Part shown: one piece after another, positions 43,346-52,260 of the stretch
How the letters are laid out: each line of letters opens with the position of its first letter
How positions within the stretch are numbered: position 1 is the stretch's first letter
NCBI RefSeq assembly: GCF_001278035.1
Contig: NZ_CP009452.1
Location: 405,501-469,500 of the forward strand
Source: Sphingopyxis sp. 113P3
GTDB lineage: Bacteria; Pseudomonadota; Alphaproteobacteria; Sphingomonadales; Sphingomonadaceae
DNA length: 64,000 nt
Direction: 5' to 3'
Translations under genes and position numbers: made by a program
The notes under the pieces: model-generated
Told to the model about the DNA's origin: nothing
Database searches by the model: none
What the model saw: the letters and a program-made list of their open reading frames with translations, nothing else

Positions 43346-44464
43346 ATGAGGAAGCTTGCCGTCGCCGTGGCGTTGGCCTCCACTGCCCTTGCGTCGCCCG
43401 CAATCGCGCGCGACAACTCCTGGTATGTAGGAGTGGGTGGTGGCGTGATGCTGGTCGAGGACATGGATCTCGATATCGGCACCGTCGACAATGCCGGCAC
43501 TCTCGATCACCGGAAGGGTTACGACTTCGAAGGTACCGTCGGCTACGATTTCGGCGCGTTCCGCGCGGAAGTGGAAGTCGGTTACCGTGAAGCCGACATC
43601 AAGAGTGGTCGCTTCGTGGCTCCGGGCATCCCGGGTACGCCTTCCGGGGCGGGTTCGCTTAACACGGGTTCCTATGCCCTGAACGGCGACACCAACGCGC
43701 TCAGCTTCATGGTCAACGGCATGTTCGACTTCGGCGACGACGATGGCCTGCAGGGCTTCGTCGGCGGCGGTGCCGGTGTCGCGCGCGTCAAGGTCGCTCC
43801 GGTCTTCGCCGGTCCGTTCCTCGACGATTCGGACACGGGCTTCGCGTGGCAGGCGATCGCGGGCATCCGCGCTCCGCTCACCCGCAACATCGATGCTGGC
43901 CTCAAGTATCGCTTCTTCAACGCCAGCGGGCTCGATCTCGTCGATCAGCTCGGCCGTGACGTTTCGACGCGCTTCCGGTCGCACTCGATCCTCGGCACGC
44001 TGACCTTCAACTTCGGTGGCGCAGAGCCGCCGCCGCCGGCTGAACCGCCGGCGCCGCCGCCGCCGCCGCCGCCGCCGCCTGAACCGGCTCCCCCGCCGCC
44101 GCCGCCGGTGTGCGCGCCTGGGCCGTATATTGTGTACTTCGACTGGGATCAGTCGGCGATCACTCCGGAAGCGGCTTCGACGCTGGACAACGCGATCAGC
44201 GCCTACAACCAGGGCTGTAGCGGTCAGCAGGTCATGCTCGCCGGTCACGCCGACCGTTCGGGTTCGGCCAAGTACAACGTCGGTCTCTCGCAGCGTCGCG
44301 CCGATGCGGTGCGCAGCTACATGACCGCACGTGGCGTTGCCGATACCTCGATCACGACGCAGGCGTTCGGCGAAACTCGCCCGGCGGTTGCAACGGCCGA
44401 TGGCGTTCGCAACGACCAGAACCGCCGCGTGGAAATCACCTACGGTCCGGGTTCGGGCATGTAA
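43346..44464 (+). CDS. OmpA family outer-membrane protein with poly-proline linker
   Basis: 372 residues. Signal peptide to SPAIA, an eight-strand-like beta-barrel (DNSWYVGVGGGVML, YDFEGTVGYDFGAFRAEVEVGYR, LTFNFGG), then a Pro-rich linker and the OmpA peptidoglycan-binding domain (IVYFDWDQSAITPEA, AGHADRSGSAKYNVGLSQRRADAV). The linker is coded in part by eight CCG codons in a row (44054-44077), so its length could vary by slippage. A strong terminator follows. Confidence 0.93.
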   Translation: MRKLAVAVALASTALASPAIARDNSWYVGVGGGVMLVEDMDLDIGTVDNAGTLDHRKGYDFEGTVGYDFGAFRAEVEVGYREADIKSGRFVAPGIPGTPSGAGSLNTGSYALNGDTNALSFMVNGMFDFGDDDGLQGFVGGGAGVARVKVAPVFAGPFLDDSDTGFAWQAIAGIRAPLTRNIDAGLKYRFFNASGLDLVDQLGRDVSTRFRSHSILGTLTFNFGGAEPPPPAEPPAPPPPPPPPPEPAPPPPPPVCAPGPYIVYFDWDQSAITPEAASTLDNAISAYNQGCSGQQVMLAGHADRSGSAKYNVGLSQRRADAVRSYMTARGVADTSITTQAFGETRPAVATADGVRNDQNRRVEITYGPGSGM

Positions 44465-44502
44465 TATTGATTTCCATCCCGACGGGGACTGGAATGAAAA
44501 GG

Positions 44503-44540
44503 AAGGGCGGTACCGCAAGGTGCCGCCCTTTCTTCTTGGT
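44503..44540 (+). terminator. Rho-independent terminator after ompA
   Basis: 12-bp stem AAGGGCGGTACC / GGTGCCGCCCTT with one G-T pair and a GCAA tetraloop, followed by a T-rich tail (TCTTCTT), 39 bases after the ompA stop. Confidence 0.85.
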
Positions 44541-44690
44541 CGCGGCGCGGAGCTTCATTTTCCTTGTCAAAATAATAAAATGTTATACCATACCATTACC
44601 GGGCGCCCCGCTGACGGTGATGGGCGCCGGGACATGGCGGTCTTGCGCCGGGCACCCACGGTGGACGGCCGCCCGACAGGGAGAGAGTCT

Positions 44691-45116
44691 ATGCGCCGAC
44701 GTCGCAGCATTTTCCGAACCGACCCCAATGCCGATCCGATGATAAACACCACACCGCTCATCGATGTCATGTTGGTGATGCTGGTGATGTTCATCATCAC
44801 CATTCCCCCGCCCACTCACAGCGTCGACGTCACCCTACCTCAAGGGACCGTGCTCCCGGCCCCGGTGCGTGATGAAAATCACGTCACGATCGACACGGCC
44901 GATGTCATCCGCTGGAACGACGAGGCGGTCGACCTTGCCGAATTGGGATTGCTCGTAAAAGCCGCCGCAGAGCGTCCAGAGCCCGCGACGCTGATGCTCG
45001 AACCCGACGCCCACGCGCGGTACCTGCGGGTCGACGAGGCGATTGGCGCCATTCGCCGCAATGGAGGGACGCGGATCGCGTTTCCGGGCATTCAGCGATA
45101 TGGCGGGCTGATCTAA
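44691..45116 (+). CDS. ExbD/TolR-like biopolymer transport protein
   Basis: 141 residues. The single membrane helix with its Asp (MINTTPLIDVMLVMLVMFII) is the ExbD/TolR signature, followed by a short periplasmic domain. It works with an ExbB-type proton channel to energise TonB, but no exbB or tonB is adjacent. ATG 44691 is chosen, with GGGAGAG upstream; an in-frame start 19 codons earlier is possible. It lies 227 bases downstream of ompA. Confidence 0.85.
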   Translation: MRRRRSIFRTDPNADPMINTTPLIDVMLVMLVMFIITIPPPTHSVDVTLPQGTVLPAPVRDENHVTIDTADVIRWNDEAVDLAELGLLVKAAAERPEPATLMLEPDAHARYLRVDEAIGAIRRNGGTRIAFPGIQRYGGLI

Positions 45117-45198
45117 GAGCGTAGGAGACCGTGCCCGATCTGGCCATGCCCCGGGGCGCGCTGCTGGAAAGGGGCGGCTGATCGGGTCGGTTCGAACA

Positions 45199-45735
45199 TC
45201 AGGCGGTGGGCGCCGTGCCGGGCCGTAGATGCTGTATCATGTAGCTTGCATAATCGGCTTTTCCGAGCGGTACGCCCATGTGGCGCATGATCGCATAGGC
45301 GGCAACGATGTGAAAATAAAATTGGGGCAGGGCCCAGTCGCGAACATAGGCTGCAGCGCTGAGATCGAAGGTCATCCCGTTGGGGAGCGAAAATTCGATG
45401 GGTTGCGCGCCGTCCTCGCCCAGGGTCTCGGGCTTGATGGAGGACAGGAAAGCGAGCGTCTGGGCGATCTGAGCCTGCATCGCGGAAAAACTGTCCGCGT
45501 CGTCCGGGAAGTCGGGCGCGCCGGTGGCACCGAGCCGCGACACCGCCTGGAGTGCCTGACCGCAGGAAAAGCGGATTTGCGTTGGCAACGGGAACATGTC
45601 GGGCGCAAGCCGCGCCGCGAGCAATTGCAGCTCACCCACATTGTTGTCGGCGCCCCAAGCGAGGGCCTTGTCGAGCTGGGCCGACAGCGCGCCCAGCGCA
45701 TTTTCGTAGGCAGGTACGGTAATGCCATGCAGCAT
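45199..45735 (-). CDS. DUF1993 family protein
   Basis: 178 residues; the DinB-like helical bundle family DUF1993: MLHGITVPAYENALGALSAQLDKA at the start, LPNGMTFDLSAAAYVRDWALPQFYFHIVAAYAIMRHMG near the end. Function unknown; some members are thought to bind metals or thiols. On the minus strand, 16 bases downstream of the ABC exporter gene, so possibly co-transcribed. Confidence 0.82.
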   Translation of the reverse strand: MLHGITVPAYENALGALSAQLDKALAWGADNNVGELQLLAARLAPDMFPLPTQIRFSCGQALQAVSRLGATGAPDFPDDADSFSAMQAQIAQTLAFLSSIKPETLGEDGAQPIEFSLPNGMTFDLSAAAYVRDWALPQFYFHIVAAYAIMRHMGVPLGKADYASYMIQHLRPGTAPTA

Positions 45736-45751
45736 TCAGGGTCTCCTCTGG

Positions 45752-47557
45752 CTAGGCGGTATCCGGATTGCTCTGAAATTGCAGATGCGCGAGCCGCGCG
45801 TAGAGCCCGCCGGCCGCCACAAGCGCGTCATGGCGTCCTTCCTCGACGATGCGCCCTTCATCCATCACCACAATACGGTCGGCGGCGCGCACCGTGGCCA
45901 GGCGATGCGCGATAACGATCGTCGTGCGGTCATGCATCAGCGTCTCGAGGGCATCCTGCACAAGCTTCTCGGACTCGGCATCGAGCGCCGAGGTCGCTTC
46001 ATCGAGGAGAAGCAGGGGAGCGCGGCGCAGCAGCGCGCGGGCGATTGCAACGCGCTGCCGCTGGCCGCCCGAGAGGCGTGCGCCGCCTTCGCCCATGAAG
46101 GTGTCGAGCCCCTGTGGAAGCTTCCGCAAAAAAGCCTCCGCATTGGCGGCGCGCGCGGCCTCCCATAACTCCTCATCGCTCGCGGACCAGTTGCCATAGC
46201 GCAGGTTGTCGCGAGCGGAGGCAGCGAAGATGACTGTCTCCTGAGGCACCATGGCAATGCGAGCGCGAATGTCGGCTGGATCGGCCTCGGTCAGCGGGAC
46301 GCCGTCGAGGCGAATCTCGCCGGACTGAGGGTCATAGAAGCGTTCTGCAAGCTGGAAGAGGGTCGACTTCCCGGCTCCCGACGGACCGACGATAGCGACA
46401 GTCTCTCGCGGCGCGATCCTGAGACTGAAATCGTGGAGCGCGGGAGCGTCGAGACGCGTCGGATAGCGGAACTCGACATTCGTGAACTCGAGCGTTCCGA
46501 TTGGTGGCTCAGGAAATTGGCGCGGATGCTGAGGCGGCGCGATTTCAGGTTCGGCATGGAGCAGTTCGGAAAGCCGCTCGGCCGCCCCCGCTGCACGCAG
46601 AAGATCGCCATAGACTTCGGTGAGCGCGCCGAAGGCACCCGCCACCAGGCCGCCGGTGAGGACGAAAGCCGCGATCGTACCGCCGGTGATCGTCCCCGCT
46701 GCGACACCCGCGGCGCCATACCAGAGCAGTGTGGTGATGGCGCCAAACAGCAACCCGATCACGATCGCTGTCATCGCCGCGCGCAGACGAATGCGGCGCT
46801 TCGCGGTGGCGAAATTGCTTTCGACCGCGGCACTGAAACGCTCGGCTTCTCGCGCTTCCTGACCGAAAGCCTGGACAATTTTCATCGCTCCCAATTGCTC
46901 CGCGGTCGTCGCGCCGATATCGGCGACGCGGTCCTGGCTCGATCGGGAAACATTCTGGAGACGGCGCCCGAGCAGGACGATCGGCATGATGATCACCGGA
47001 ATGCCGATCAGAATGCCGCCCGTCAGCTTGGGCGAGAGGGTGAAAAGATAGGCAATGCCGCCCACTCCCATCACGAGATTGCGAAGCGCGACCGAGACGG
47101 TGGTGCCGACCACTTGTTCGATGATCGCGGTGTCCGACGTCATGCGCGATGCGATTTCGGAAGGGCGATTTTCCTCGAAGAAGCCGGGAGCTAACCGCAA
47201 GAGATTGCGCTGCACCGCCTGGCGGATATCTGCGACCGTGCGCTCACCAAGCCAGCTCACGAAGTAGAAGCGCAGCGCCGTGGCCAGCGCGAGGATCACG
47301 ACGATCACGTAGAAGAGCCGGAAATGCGGCGCAACATCCCCCCCGCCCGCGACGAAGCCGCTGTCGATCATCTCCTTGAACTGCCACGGTATCGCGAGCG
47401 TTGCGAGTGCCGCAATGCCGAGAGCAATGGCGGCCACGAGCAGCTGCAACGGGTAGCGACTGGCGTAGCGCCAGATCATCCGCAGGCTACCGAGCCTGCG
47501 GGCGCGGGATTCCTGCGGTGCGGGGGGTGGGGCGGATCGGTCGGATGTGGTCGCCAT
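45752..47557 (-). CDS. ABC transporter, fused permease-ATPase (exporter type)
   Basis: 601 residues from ATG 47557; an in-frame start at 47665 gives an implausible basic leader. Six membrane helices, then a nucleotide-binding domain with Walker A VGPSGAGKST, signature LSGGQRQRVAIARALL, Walker B PLLLLDEATSALD and the H-loop VIAHRLAT. It works as a homodimer exporting lipids, drugs or peptides; the substrate is not evident. Confidence 0.9.
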   Translation of the reverse strand: MATTSDRSAPPPAPQESRARRLGSLRMIWRYASRYPLQLLVAAIALGIAALATLAIPWQFKEMIDSGFVAGGGDVAPHFRLFYVIVVILALATALRFYFVSWLGERTVADIRQAVQRNLLRLAPGFFEENRPSEIASRMTSDTAIIEQVVGTTVSVALRNLVMGVGGIAYLFTLSPKLTGGILIGIPVIIMPIVLLGRRLQNVSRSSQDRVADIGATTAEQLGAMKIVQAFGQEAREAERFSAAVESNFATAKRRIRLRAAMTAIVIGLLFGAITTLLWYGAAGVAAGTITGGTIAAFVLTGGLVAGAFGALTEVYGDLLRAAGAAERLSELLHAEPEIAPPQHPRQFPEPPIGTLEFTNVEFRYPTRLDAPALHDFSLRIAPRETVAIVGPSGAGKSTLFQLAERFYDPQSGEIRLDGVPLTEADPADIRARIAMVPQETVIFAASARDNLRYGNWSASDEELWEAARAANAEAFLRKLPQGLDTFMGEGGARLSGGQRQRVAIARALLRRAPLLLLDEATSALDAESEKLVQDALETLMHDRTTIVIAHRLATVRAADRIVVMDEGRIVEEGRHDALVAAGGLYARLAHLQFQSNPDTA

Positions 47558-47739
47558 TGCGCTCGCCCTAGCAGCCGCGCGGGCGGTGCTCAACGATGGA
47601 GAATGGCGCGCTGCTTCAAGGCGCTTGAAGCGCAGCCAAATGAAACGAAATGACGCGTTGCACAATGACCCCGATAGCCTAGGATGGAGCTGAAACGTGG
47701 CGCCGTGAGAGCGCCTTCAATCGCAAGGAAGTCCCTTTG

Positions 47740-48960
47740 ATGCTGTATCACGCTTTCGACATGCAAAAGAGCTGGCTCGCGGGGGCGAGCGCGTTGGCGA
47801 CCGCCGGCGCGCAGGTGATACAGCACCCCGCCAATCCGCTTGGCTATTTCGGAGGCAGCCCGCTTTTCGCCTCGGCGCTTGAAGTCTTCGCGCACGCCGC
47901 CGCCCCGCGCGGCAAGCCGGCGTTCGACCTCTACGAGACGATCGTTGAAGGCGAGAAGGTTCGGGTGAGTGAGGTGATCGAGGCCCGCAAACCTTTTGGT
48001 CAGCTGAAGCACTTCAAGCACAAGGGCTCAAAGGACGCACCCAAGCTGCTTATTGTGGCGCCGATGTCGGGTCACTACGCGACGCTTTTGCGCGGCACGG
48101 TCGAACGGATGCTGCCGGGGCATGATGTATGGATCACCGACTGGCGCGACGCCCGCAATGTGCCGCTGGAAGCAGGCGCGTTCGATCTTGACGACTATAT
48201 CGATTATCTCATCTCGTGGCTCGAACATATCGGGCCAGGCGCGCACATGCTCGCGGTATGTCAGCCGTCGGTGCCGAGCCTCGCCGCAGCGGCGATCATG
48301 GCGGCGGAGGGGAACAAGTTTCGGCCAAGAACGCTGACCATGATGGGAGGCCCGATCGACACGCGCAAGGCGCCGACTGCAGTCAACCAGCACGCGACAA
48401 CGCGCCCTTATGCCTGGTTTCAGGAAAATGTCATAGCGACGGTGCCCGCCTGGTATCCCGGCGCGGGACGCCGTGTCTATCCCGGCTTCCTGCAACTCGC
48501 AGGCTTCATGTCGATGAATCTCGGCAACCACATGATGAGCCATTGGGAGATGTTCAAGCATCTGGTCGATGGCGACGGTGAGAGCGCCGACAAGACCAAG
48601 GAATTCTATGACGAATATCGCTCGGTCTGTGACATGACTGCGGAATTCTATCTCCAGACCGTCGATATCGTCTTCCAGCGCCACCTGCTCCCAAGGGGCG
48701 AGATGCGGCATCGCGGTAACCCCGTTGACGTCGCAGTGATCGAGGATATCGCCATCCTCGCGATTGAGGGTGAGCGCGACGATATTTCTGGGATCGGACA
48801 GACCAAGGCCGCGCTGACGCTGGCAAAATCACTGCCGGCTGCGAAGAAGAAATATCTGATGGCGAAGGGCGTGGGCCACTATGGCATCTTCAATGGCCGC
48901 AAGTGGCGCGACGAAATCGCGCCCGTGGTCGAGGATTGGATCCGTTCGCACGCTGACTAG
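47740..48960 (+). CDS. phaZ: intracellular polyhydroxyalkanoate depolymerase
   Basis: 406 residues, the usual size of PHB_depo_C-type intracellular depolymerases. The nucleophile region is AVCQPSVPSL with Cys at about residue 174, as in PhaZ1 of Ralstonia, which uses Cys instead of Ser. The C-terminal KGVGHYGIFNGRKWRDEI carries the catalytic His. It releases hydroxybutyrate from stored granules. ATG 47740 follows AAGGAAGT; a TTG one codon earlier is in frame. Divergent from the ABC exporter. Confidence 0.9.
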   Translation: MLYHAFDMQKSWLAGASALATAGAQVIQHPANPLGYFGGSPLFASALEVFAHAAAPRGKPAFDLYETIVEGEKVRVSEVIEARKPFGQLKHFKHKGSKDAPKLLIVAPMSGHYATLLRGTVERMLPGHDVWITDWRDARNVPLEAGAFDLDDYIDYLISWLEHIGPGAHMLAVCQPSVPSLAAAAIMAAEGNKFRPRTLTMMGGPIDTRKAPTAVNQHATTRPYAWFQENVIATVPAWYPGAGRRVYPGFLQLAGFMSMNLGNHMMSHWEMFKHLVDGDGESADKTKEFYDEYRSVCDMTAEFYLQTVDIVFQRHLLPRGEMRHRGNPVDVAVIEDIAILAIEGERDDISGIGQTKAALTLAKSLPAAKKKYLMAKGVGHYGIFNGRKWRDEIAPVVEDWIRSHAD

Positions 48961-49012
48961 CGATTGCTGCGGCCATTTGCTTCCCCGGCACCGACGGGTC
49001 TTTCATTTCCGC

Positions 49013-49408
49013 TCAATGCCAAGGCGATGTTCGTACGCTCCAGTAGACCGTGTAGAGCAGGCCGGCCCAGATCAGCAGGATCGCGATCATGCCTGCGCGG
49101 CTCGATGGGCGTTCACTTGCGGCCTCGGCGGCGCGATGGAACTCGGCCCAAAGCGGCGTGGGGATCAGCTGGCGCACCGCCCACAGGCCGGCAGGAACAA
49201 GGATGAGGTCGTCGAGCCATCCCAGCACCGGGATGAAGTCGGGAATCAGGTCAACAGGCGACAGCGCATAGGCTGCGACGGCGACCGCGAGCAGGCGCGC
49301 GAGCGCGGGTGTGCGCGGATCACGGGCCGCGAACCAGGCGGCGTGCGCTTCGACGGCGAGGCGATGGCCGAATTCGGCGACGCGTTCGGAAAGGGATTTA
49401 CCGGGCAT
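49013..49408 (-). CDS. YkvA/DUF1232 family membrane protein
   Basis: 131 residues. AYALSPVDLIPDFIPVLGWLDDLILVPAGLW is the DUF1232 signature; a second membrane helix (AGMIAILLIWAGLLYTVYW) ends the protein. Function unknown. ATG 49408 is chosen because a longer frame runs antisense to the epimerase gene. Divergent from it, with 24 bases between the starts. Confidence 0.85.
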   Translation of the reverse strand: MPGKSLSERVAEFGHRLAVEAHAAWFAARDPRTPALARLLAVAVAAYALSPVDLIPDFIPVLGWLDDLILVPAGLWAVRQLIPTPLWAEFHRAAEAASERPSSRAGMIAILLIWAGLLYTVYWSVRTSPWH

Positions 49409-49432
49409 GGCGCACAGCATTACTGTTCTTCG

Positions 49433-50431
49433 ATGGCCATCCAACTGAAAAGCGCGCGGGTCGAGCGCTGGCCGGTCGCGGGCGAGTTCGTGATTGCACG
49501 CGGCGCGCAGGATCATGTCGACCTCGTTGTGGCCGAAATCGAGAGTGAGGGGATCATTGGACGCGGCGAGGGGACACCGATCTATTATCGCGGCGAGGGT
49601 GCCGCCGGATGCCGCGATGCAATATTGCGCGTGGTGCCGCATCTGGCCGGCATGGACGTCGTAGAGGCCCGCGCCGCGGTCCAGGAACTGCTCGATGCCG
49701 GCGCTGCACGCAACGCGCTTGACTGCGCGCTGTGGGATCTCGAGGCCCGGCAGCGGGGGGTGCCGCTGTGGCGGCTCGCGGGGTGCGATGGCCCGCCGAC
49801 CGAGCGAGTCACTGCCATCACCATTTCGCTTGCACCCCCAGACCGCATGAGGGCAGAGGCGGCGGCCGCCGTTGCCGACGGCTGGCGGCTGCTCAAACTC
49901 AAGCTGACAGGGGAGGGCGACCGCGCGCGCGTCAAGGCCGTACGGGAGGGCGCGCCCGATGCGAGATTGATCGTGGACGCCAATGAAAGCTGGGGCCAGC
50001 TCGATTTGCTCAGTGAGGCTGAAGGGCTCGCCGAACTGGGCGTCGAATTGATCGAACAGCCGGTACCCGTCGGCGCAGACGCTTTGCTCGACGGGGTTTA
50101 TGCCCCGCTCCCGTTCGTTGCCGACGAAAGCTGCCAGACCGCCGCTGATATCGCGCGCATCGGCACCTTCTATGATGGCGTCAACATCAAGCTCGACAAA
50201 GCGGGGGGCCTCACCGAGGCACTCCGCCTTGCCGACGCCGCCGACGCGGCGGGGCTCGGGATCATGGTCGGGTGCATGCTCTCAACCAGCCTCGGCATTG
50301 CCCCCGCCTTCGTCCTCGCCCAGCGCGCGCAATGGGTCGATCTCGACGGCCCGGCGCTGCTGGCGCGTGATCGCGAGGAGGGATTCACGTTTGAGGACGG
50401 GTGTATCCGGCCCCTATCAGACCCCGCCTGA
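49433..50431 (+). CDS. dipeptide epimerase (L-Ala-D/L-Glu type), enolase superfamily
   Basis: 332 residues. The barrel carries KLKLTGEG (catalytic Lys), VDANESW, IEQPVP, FVADESC and IKLDKAGG, the residues that bind Mg2+ and shuttle the proton in muconate-lactonising-type enzymes, with the pattern of L-Ala-D/L-Glu epimerases used in murein peptide recycling. ATG 49433 lies where the long upstream frame meets a natural N-terminus (IQLKSARVERWPV). Confidence 0.87.
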   Translation: MAIQLKSARVERWPVAGEFVIARGAQDHVDLVVAEIESEGIIGRGEGTPIYYRGEGAAGCRDAILRVVPHLAGMDVVEARAAVQELLDAGAARNALDCALWDLEARQRGVPLWRLAGCDGPPTERVTAITISLAPPDRMRAEAAAAVADGWRLLKLKLTGEGDRARVKAVREGAPDARLIVDANESWGQLDLLSEAEGLAELGVELIEQPVPVGADALLDGVYAPLPFVADESCQTAADIARIGTFYDGVNIKLDKAGGLTEALRLADAADAAGLGIMVGCMLSTSLGIAPAFVLAQRAQWVDLDGPALLARDREEGFTFEDGCIRPLSDPA

Positions 50432-50434
50432 TCG

Positions 50435-50899
50435 CTAGAGCGCTACCGTCGCGTGCTCGCCAAGCTCGCCTTCTTTCATGGTCATACCCGCCGCGAGCTT
50501 GAACATCCCCTTGATTCCGGGATCGGCCGTCCAGATTTCGGCGTCTTCAAGGTCGAAGCGCAAAAGCACGAGCTTGGGATCGTCCTTGCCGCCCGGATAC
50601 CACGCCGCCACGCCATTGTTCCACAATCTGTCGAGCACTTCGCGGCTTTCCTCCCGGCGAAGCGTGCCGGATATGCAGGCGAACAGGTCGTGGCCCTTCG
50701 CCGCAAACTGCGCCATCGCAGGACCCCCGGCCGCCAGCCGGTTATCGGTTGCGGTAAAAAACCACCAGGCGCTGTTCGCATTCTTGTCGAGCTGCGCGTT
50801 CATCGGGATATGATGCTCGCGCTCACCGGTCATGCCGACCATGACATAGGGACTGGCATCGAGCGCCTTCCAGAAGGCGTGTTTGATATCTTCGCTCAT
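50435..50899 (-). CDS. pyridoxamine 5'-phosphate oxidase family (general stress type)
   Basis: 154 residues; a split-barrel flavin-binding protein of the general stress protein 26 type: ASPYVMVGMTGEREHHIPMNAQLD, AWWFFTATDNRLA, GHDLFACISGTLRREE, VAAWYPGGKDDPKLVLLRFDLEDAEIW. Probably binds FMN or F420/biliverdin; substrate unknown. Converges on the epimerase gene with a 3-base gap. Confidence 0.87.
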   Translation of the reverse strand: MSEDIKHAFWKALDASPYVMVGMTGEREHHIPMNAQLDKNANSAWWFFTATDNRLAAGGPAMAQFAAKGHDLFACISGTLRREESREVLDRLWNNGVAAWYPGGKDDPKLVLLRFDLEDAEIWTADPGIKGMFKLAAGMTMKEGELGEHATVAL

Positions 50900-50967
50900 C
50901 GGTTGAGACTCCTCATGCGTCCCCCCGATATGCTCTCAACGCGGCAGCGGCGCTGACGTTGCGCCGT

Positions 50968-51363
50968 CTAGCGCAGGCGCGGCTCCGTATAGCTGACCAC
51001 CTCATATTCAATGCCGTCTGGGTCGAAGAAGTAGAAGCGGCGACCAGGCTCGTAGTCGGCGTGATTGAAAGGCGCGAGCCCGACAGCTTTAACGCGCGCT
51101 TCGATCTCATCGAGGTCATCCACTTGCACACCGACATGGTTGAGCGGCTCGCCCTTGGGCCACCGCTTTCCTGCATGTTCGCCGTCAGGGGCCGTGTAGA
51201 GAGCGAGATAGGCGCGGTCGCTGCCAACATGAATGGTGGTGCCCCCATCGCGCGCGGGTCCGCGCCAGCGCTCGTGCCAGCCAAAAATTGCAGACAGCAG
51301 CTGGGCGGAGCGTTCGGGGTCGGTGACGGTGATATTTACATGCTCGATGAAAGGGTGCGGCAC
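50968..51363 (-). CDS. VOC family protein (glyoxalase-like)
   Basis: 131 residues with two VOC modules: HPFIEHVNITVTDPERSAQLLSAIFGW and NHVGVQVDDLDEIEARVKAVG, ending RFYFFDPDGIEYEVVSY with the metal-binding Glu. Likely a metal-dependent dioxygenase or isomerase of unknown substrate. Divergent from the soxR-like gene. Confidence 0.87.
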   Translation of the reverse strand: MPHPFIEHVNITVTDPERSAQLLSAIFGWHERWRGPARDGGTTIHVGSDRAYLALYTAPDGEHAGKRWPKGEPLNHVGVQVDDLDEIEARVKAVGLAPFNHADYEPGRRFYFFDPDGIEYEVVSYTEPRLR

Positions 51364-51433
51364 GATGAGACTCCTGATTCGTGTTGACGCACGCAGTCCT
51401 GCAAGCTCAAGTCAGGTTTAGATCAAGCGGCAA

Positions 51434-51928
51434 ATGAGGACGAATATGCACCGGACGGACCTGATTGCGATCGGCGAACTCGCGGCGCGGACCGGCGTAG
51501 CGGTGTCGGCGATCCGCTTCTACGAGGCGAAAGGTCTGATTGAGGCGTTGCGCTCGGGCGGAGGGCAGCGGCGTTTTCTGCGCGCGGACATTCGCCGCGT
51601 TTCCTTCATTCTGATTGCACAGCAACTGGGTCTGAGCCTTGAGGAGATTGCGGACGAACTGGCGCGGTTGCCGGCGCAGCGCACCCCCAATGCCGCCGAT
51701 TGGACGCGAATCAGCACGGACCTGCGCGGGCGGATCGATGCACGGATTGTCGCGCTCGAGCGGACGCGCGAACTGCTTGATCAGTGCATCGGCTGCGGAT
51801 GCCTGTCCTTGAAGAAATGCGGGCTCTACAATCGCGGCGACAAGGCAGCGCAGCGGGGGGCCGGCCCGCGCTATTTGCTCGGCGACCGCGCAGGGGAAAT
51901 TGCAGAGGTGACGGGATCAGGGAGCTAG
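51434..51928 (+). CDS. soxR: SoxR, redox-sensing MerR family regulator
   Basis: 164 residues (start ATG 51434, or 51446). MerR helix-turn-helix IGELAARTGVAVSAIRFYEAKGLI, a dimerisation helix, and the [2Fe-2S] cluster motif CIGCGCLSLKKC (C-x2-C-x-C-x5-C). It senses redox-cycling compounds and activates target genes by bending the promoter. It lies divergent from the VOC gene at 51363, a possible target. Confidence 0.92.
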   Translation: MRTNMHRTDLIAIGELAARTGVAVSAIRFYEAKGLIEALRSGGGQRRFLRADIRRVSFILIAQQLGLSLEEIADELARLPAQRTPNAADWTRISTDLRGRIDARIVALERTRELLDQCIGCGCLSLKKCGLYNRGDKAAQRGAGPRYLLGDRAGEIAEVTGSGS

Positions 51929-51953
51929 CCTGAGATCCTTCCGGCCACGGTGC

Positions 51954-52244
51954 CTAGACGGCGATCAGTCGCTCGATCTCTGGCGCGACGACGAGGCAAG
52001 GGGCGAGCCTTGCGCCAAGAGTGCGAAAATGGTCCGAGGCCCGGTGCGCCTCGAGCGCGTCCGAATCCACATAGCATTCCATAACCTTGTACACACCGGT
52101 TTCGCCGGTGCGGAACAGACGGTAATAGCTGTTGCCCGGCTCGTTCGCACGCACGGCGGGGGCAAGTTCGGCAAACACATCTTCGAACTCGGCTTCCTTG
52201 CCCGGCTGCACGCGCAGCGTTGCGATCACGCCAATGTCACTCAT
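51954..52244 (-). CDS. antibiotic biosynthesis monooxygenase-type (quinol) protein
   Basis: 96 residues of the ABM ferredoxin-like fold: IGVIATLRVQPGKEAEFEDVFAEL, YYRLFRTGETGVYKVMECYVDSDALEAHRASDHF. YgiN-like quinol monooxygenases look like this. ATG 52244 follows AAGGGAGAC. It is 17 bases downstream of the carboxymuconolactone-decarboxylase-like gene and probably co-transcribed with the thiolase cluster. Confidence 0.85.
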   Translation of the reverse strand: MSDIGVIATLRVQPGKEAEFEDVFAELAPAVRANEPGNSYYRLFRTGETGVYKVMECYVDSDALEAHRASDHFRTLGARLAPCLVVAPEIERLIAV

Positions 52245-52260
52245 GTCTGTCTCCCTTGAT

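Noticed and set aside
42825..43349. 174-residue frame upstream of ompA
   Set aside because: No domain, mixed composition, and it runs into the ompA Shine-Dalgarno and start.
45195..45210. AACATCAGGCGGT as another iteron copy
   Set aside because: Matches only the core of the repeat and lies in chromosomal DNA far from repA; chance is enough.
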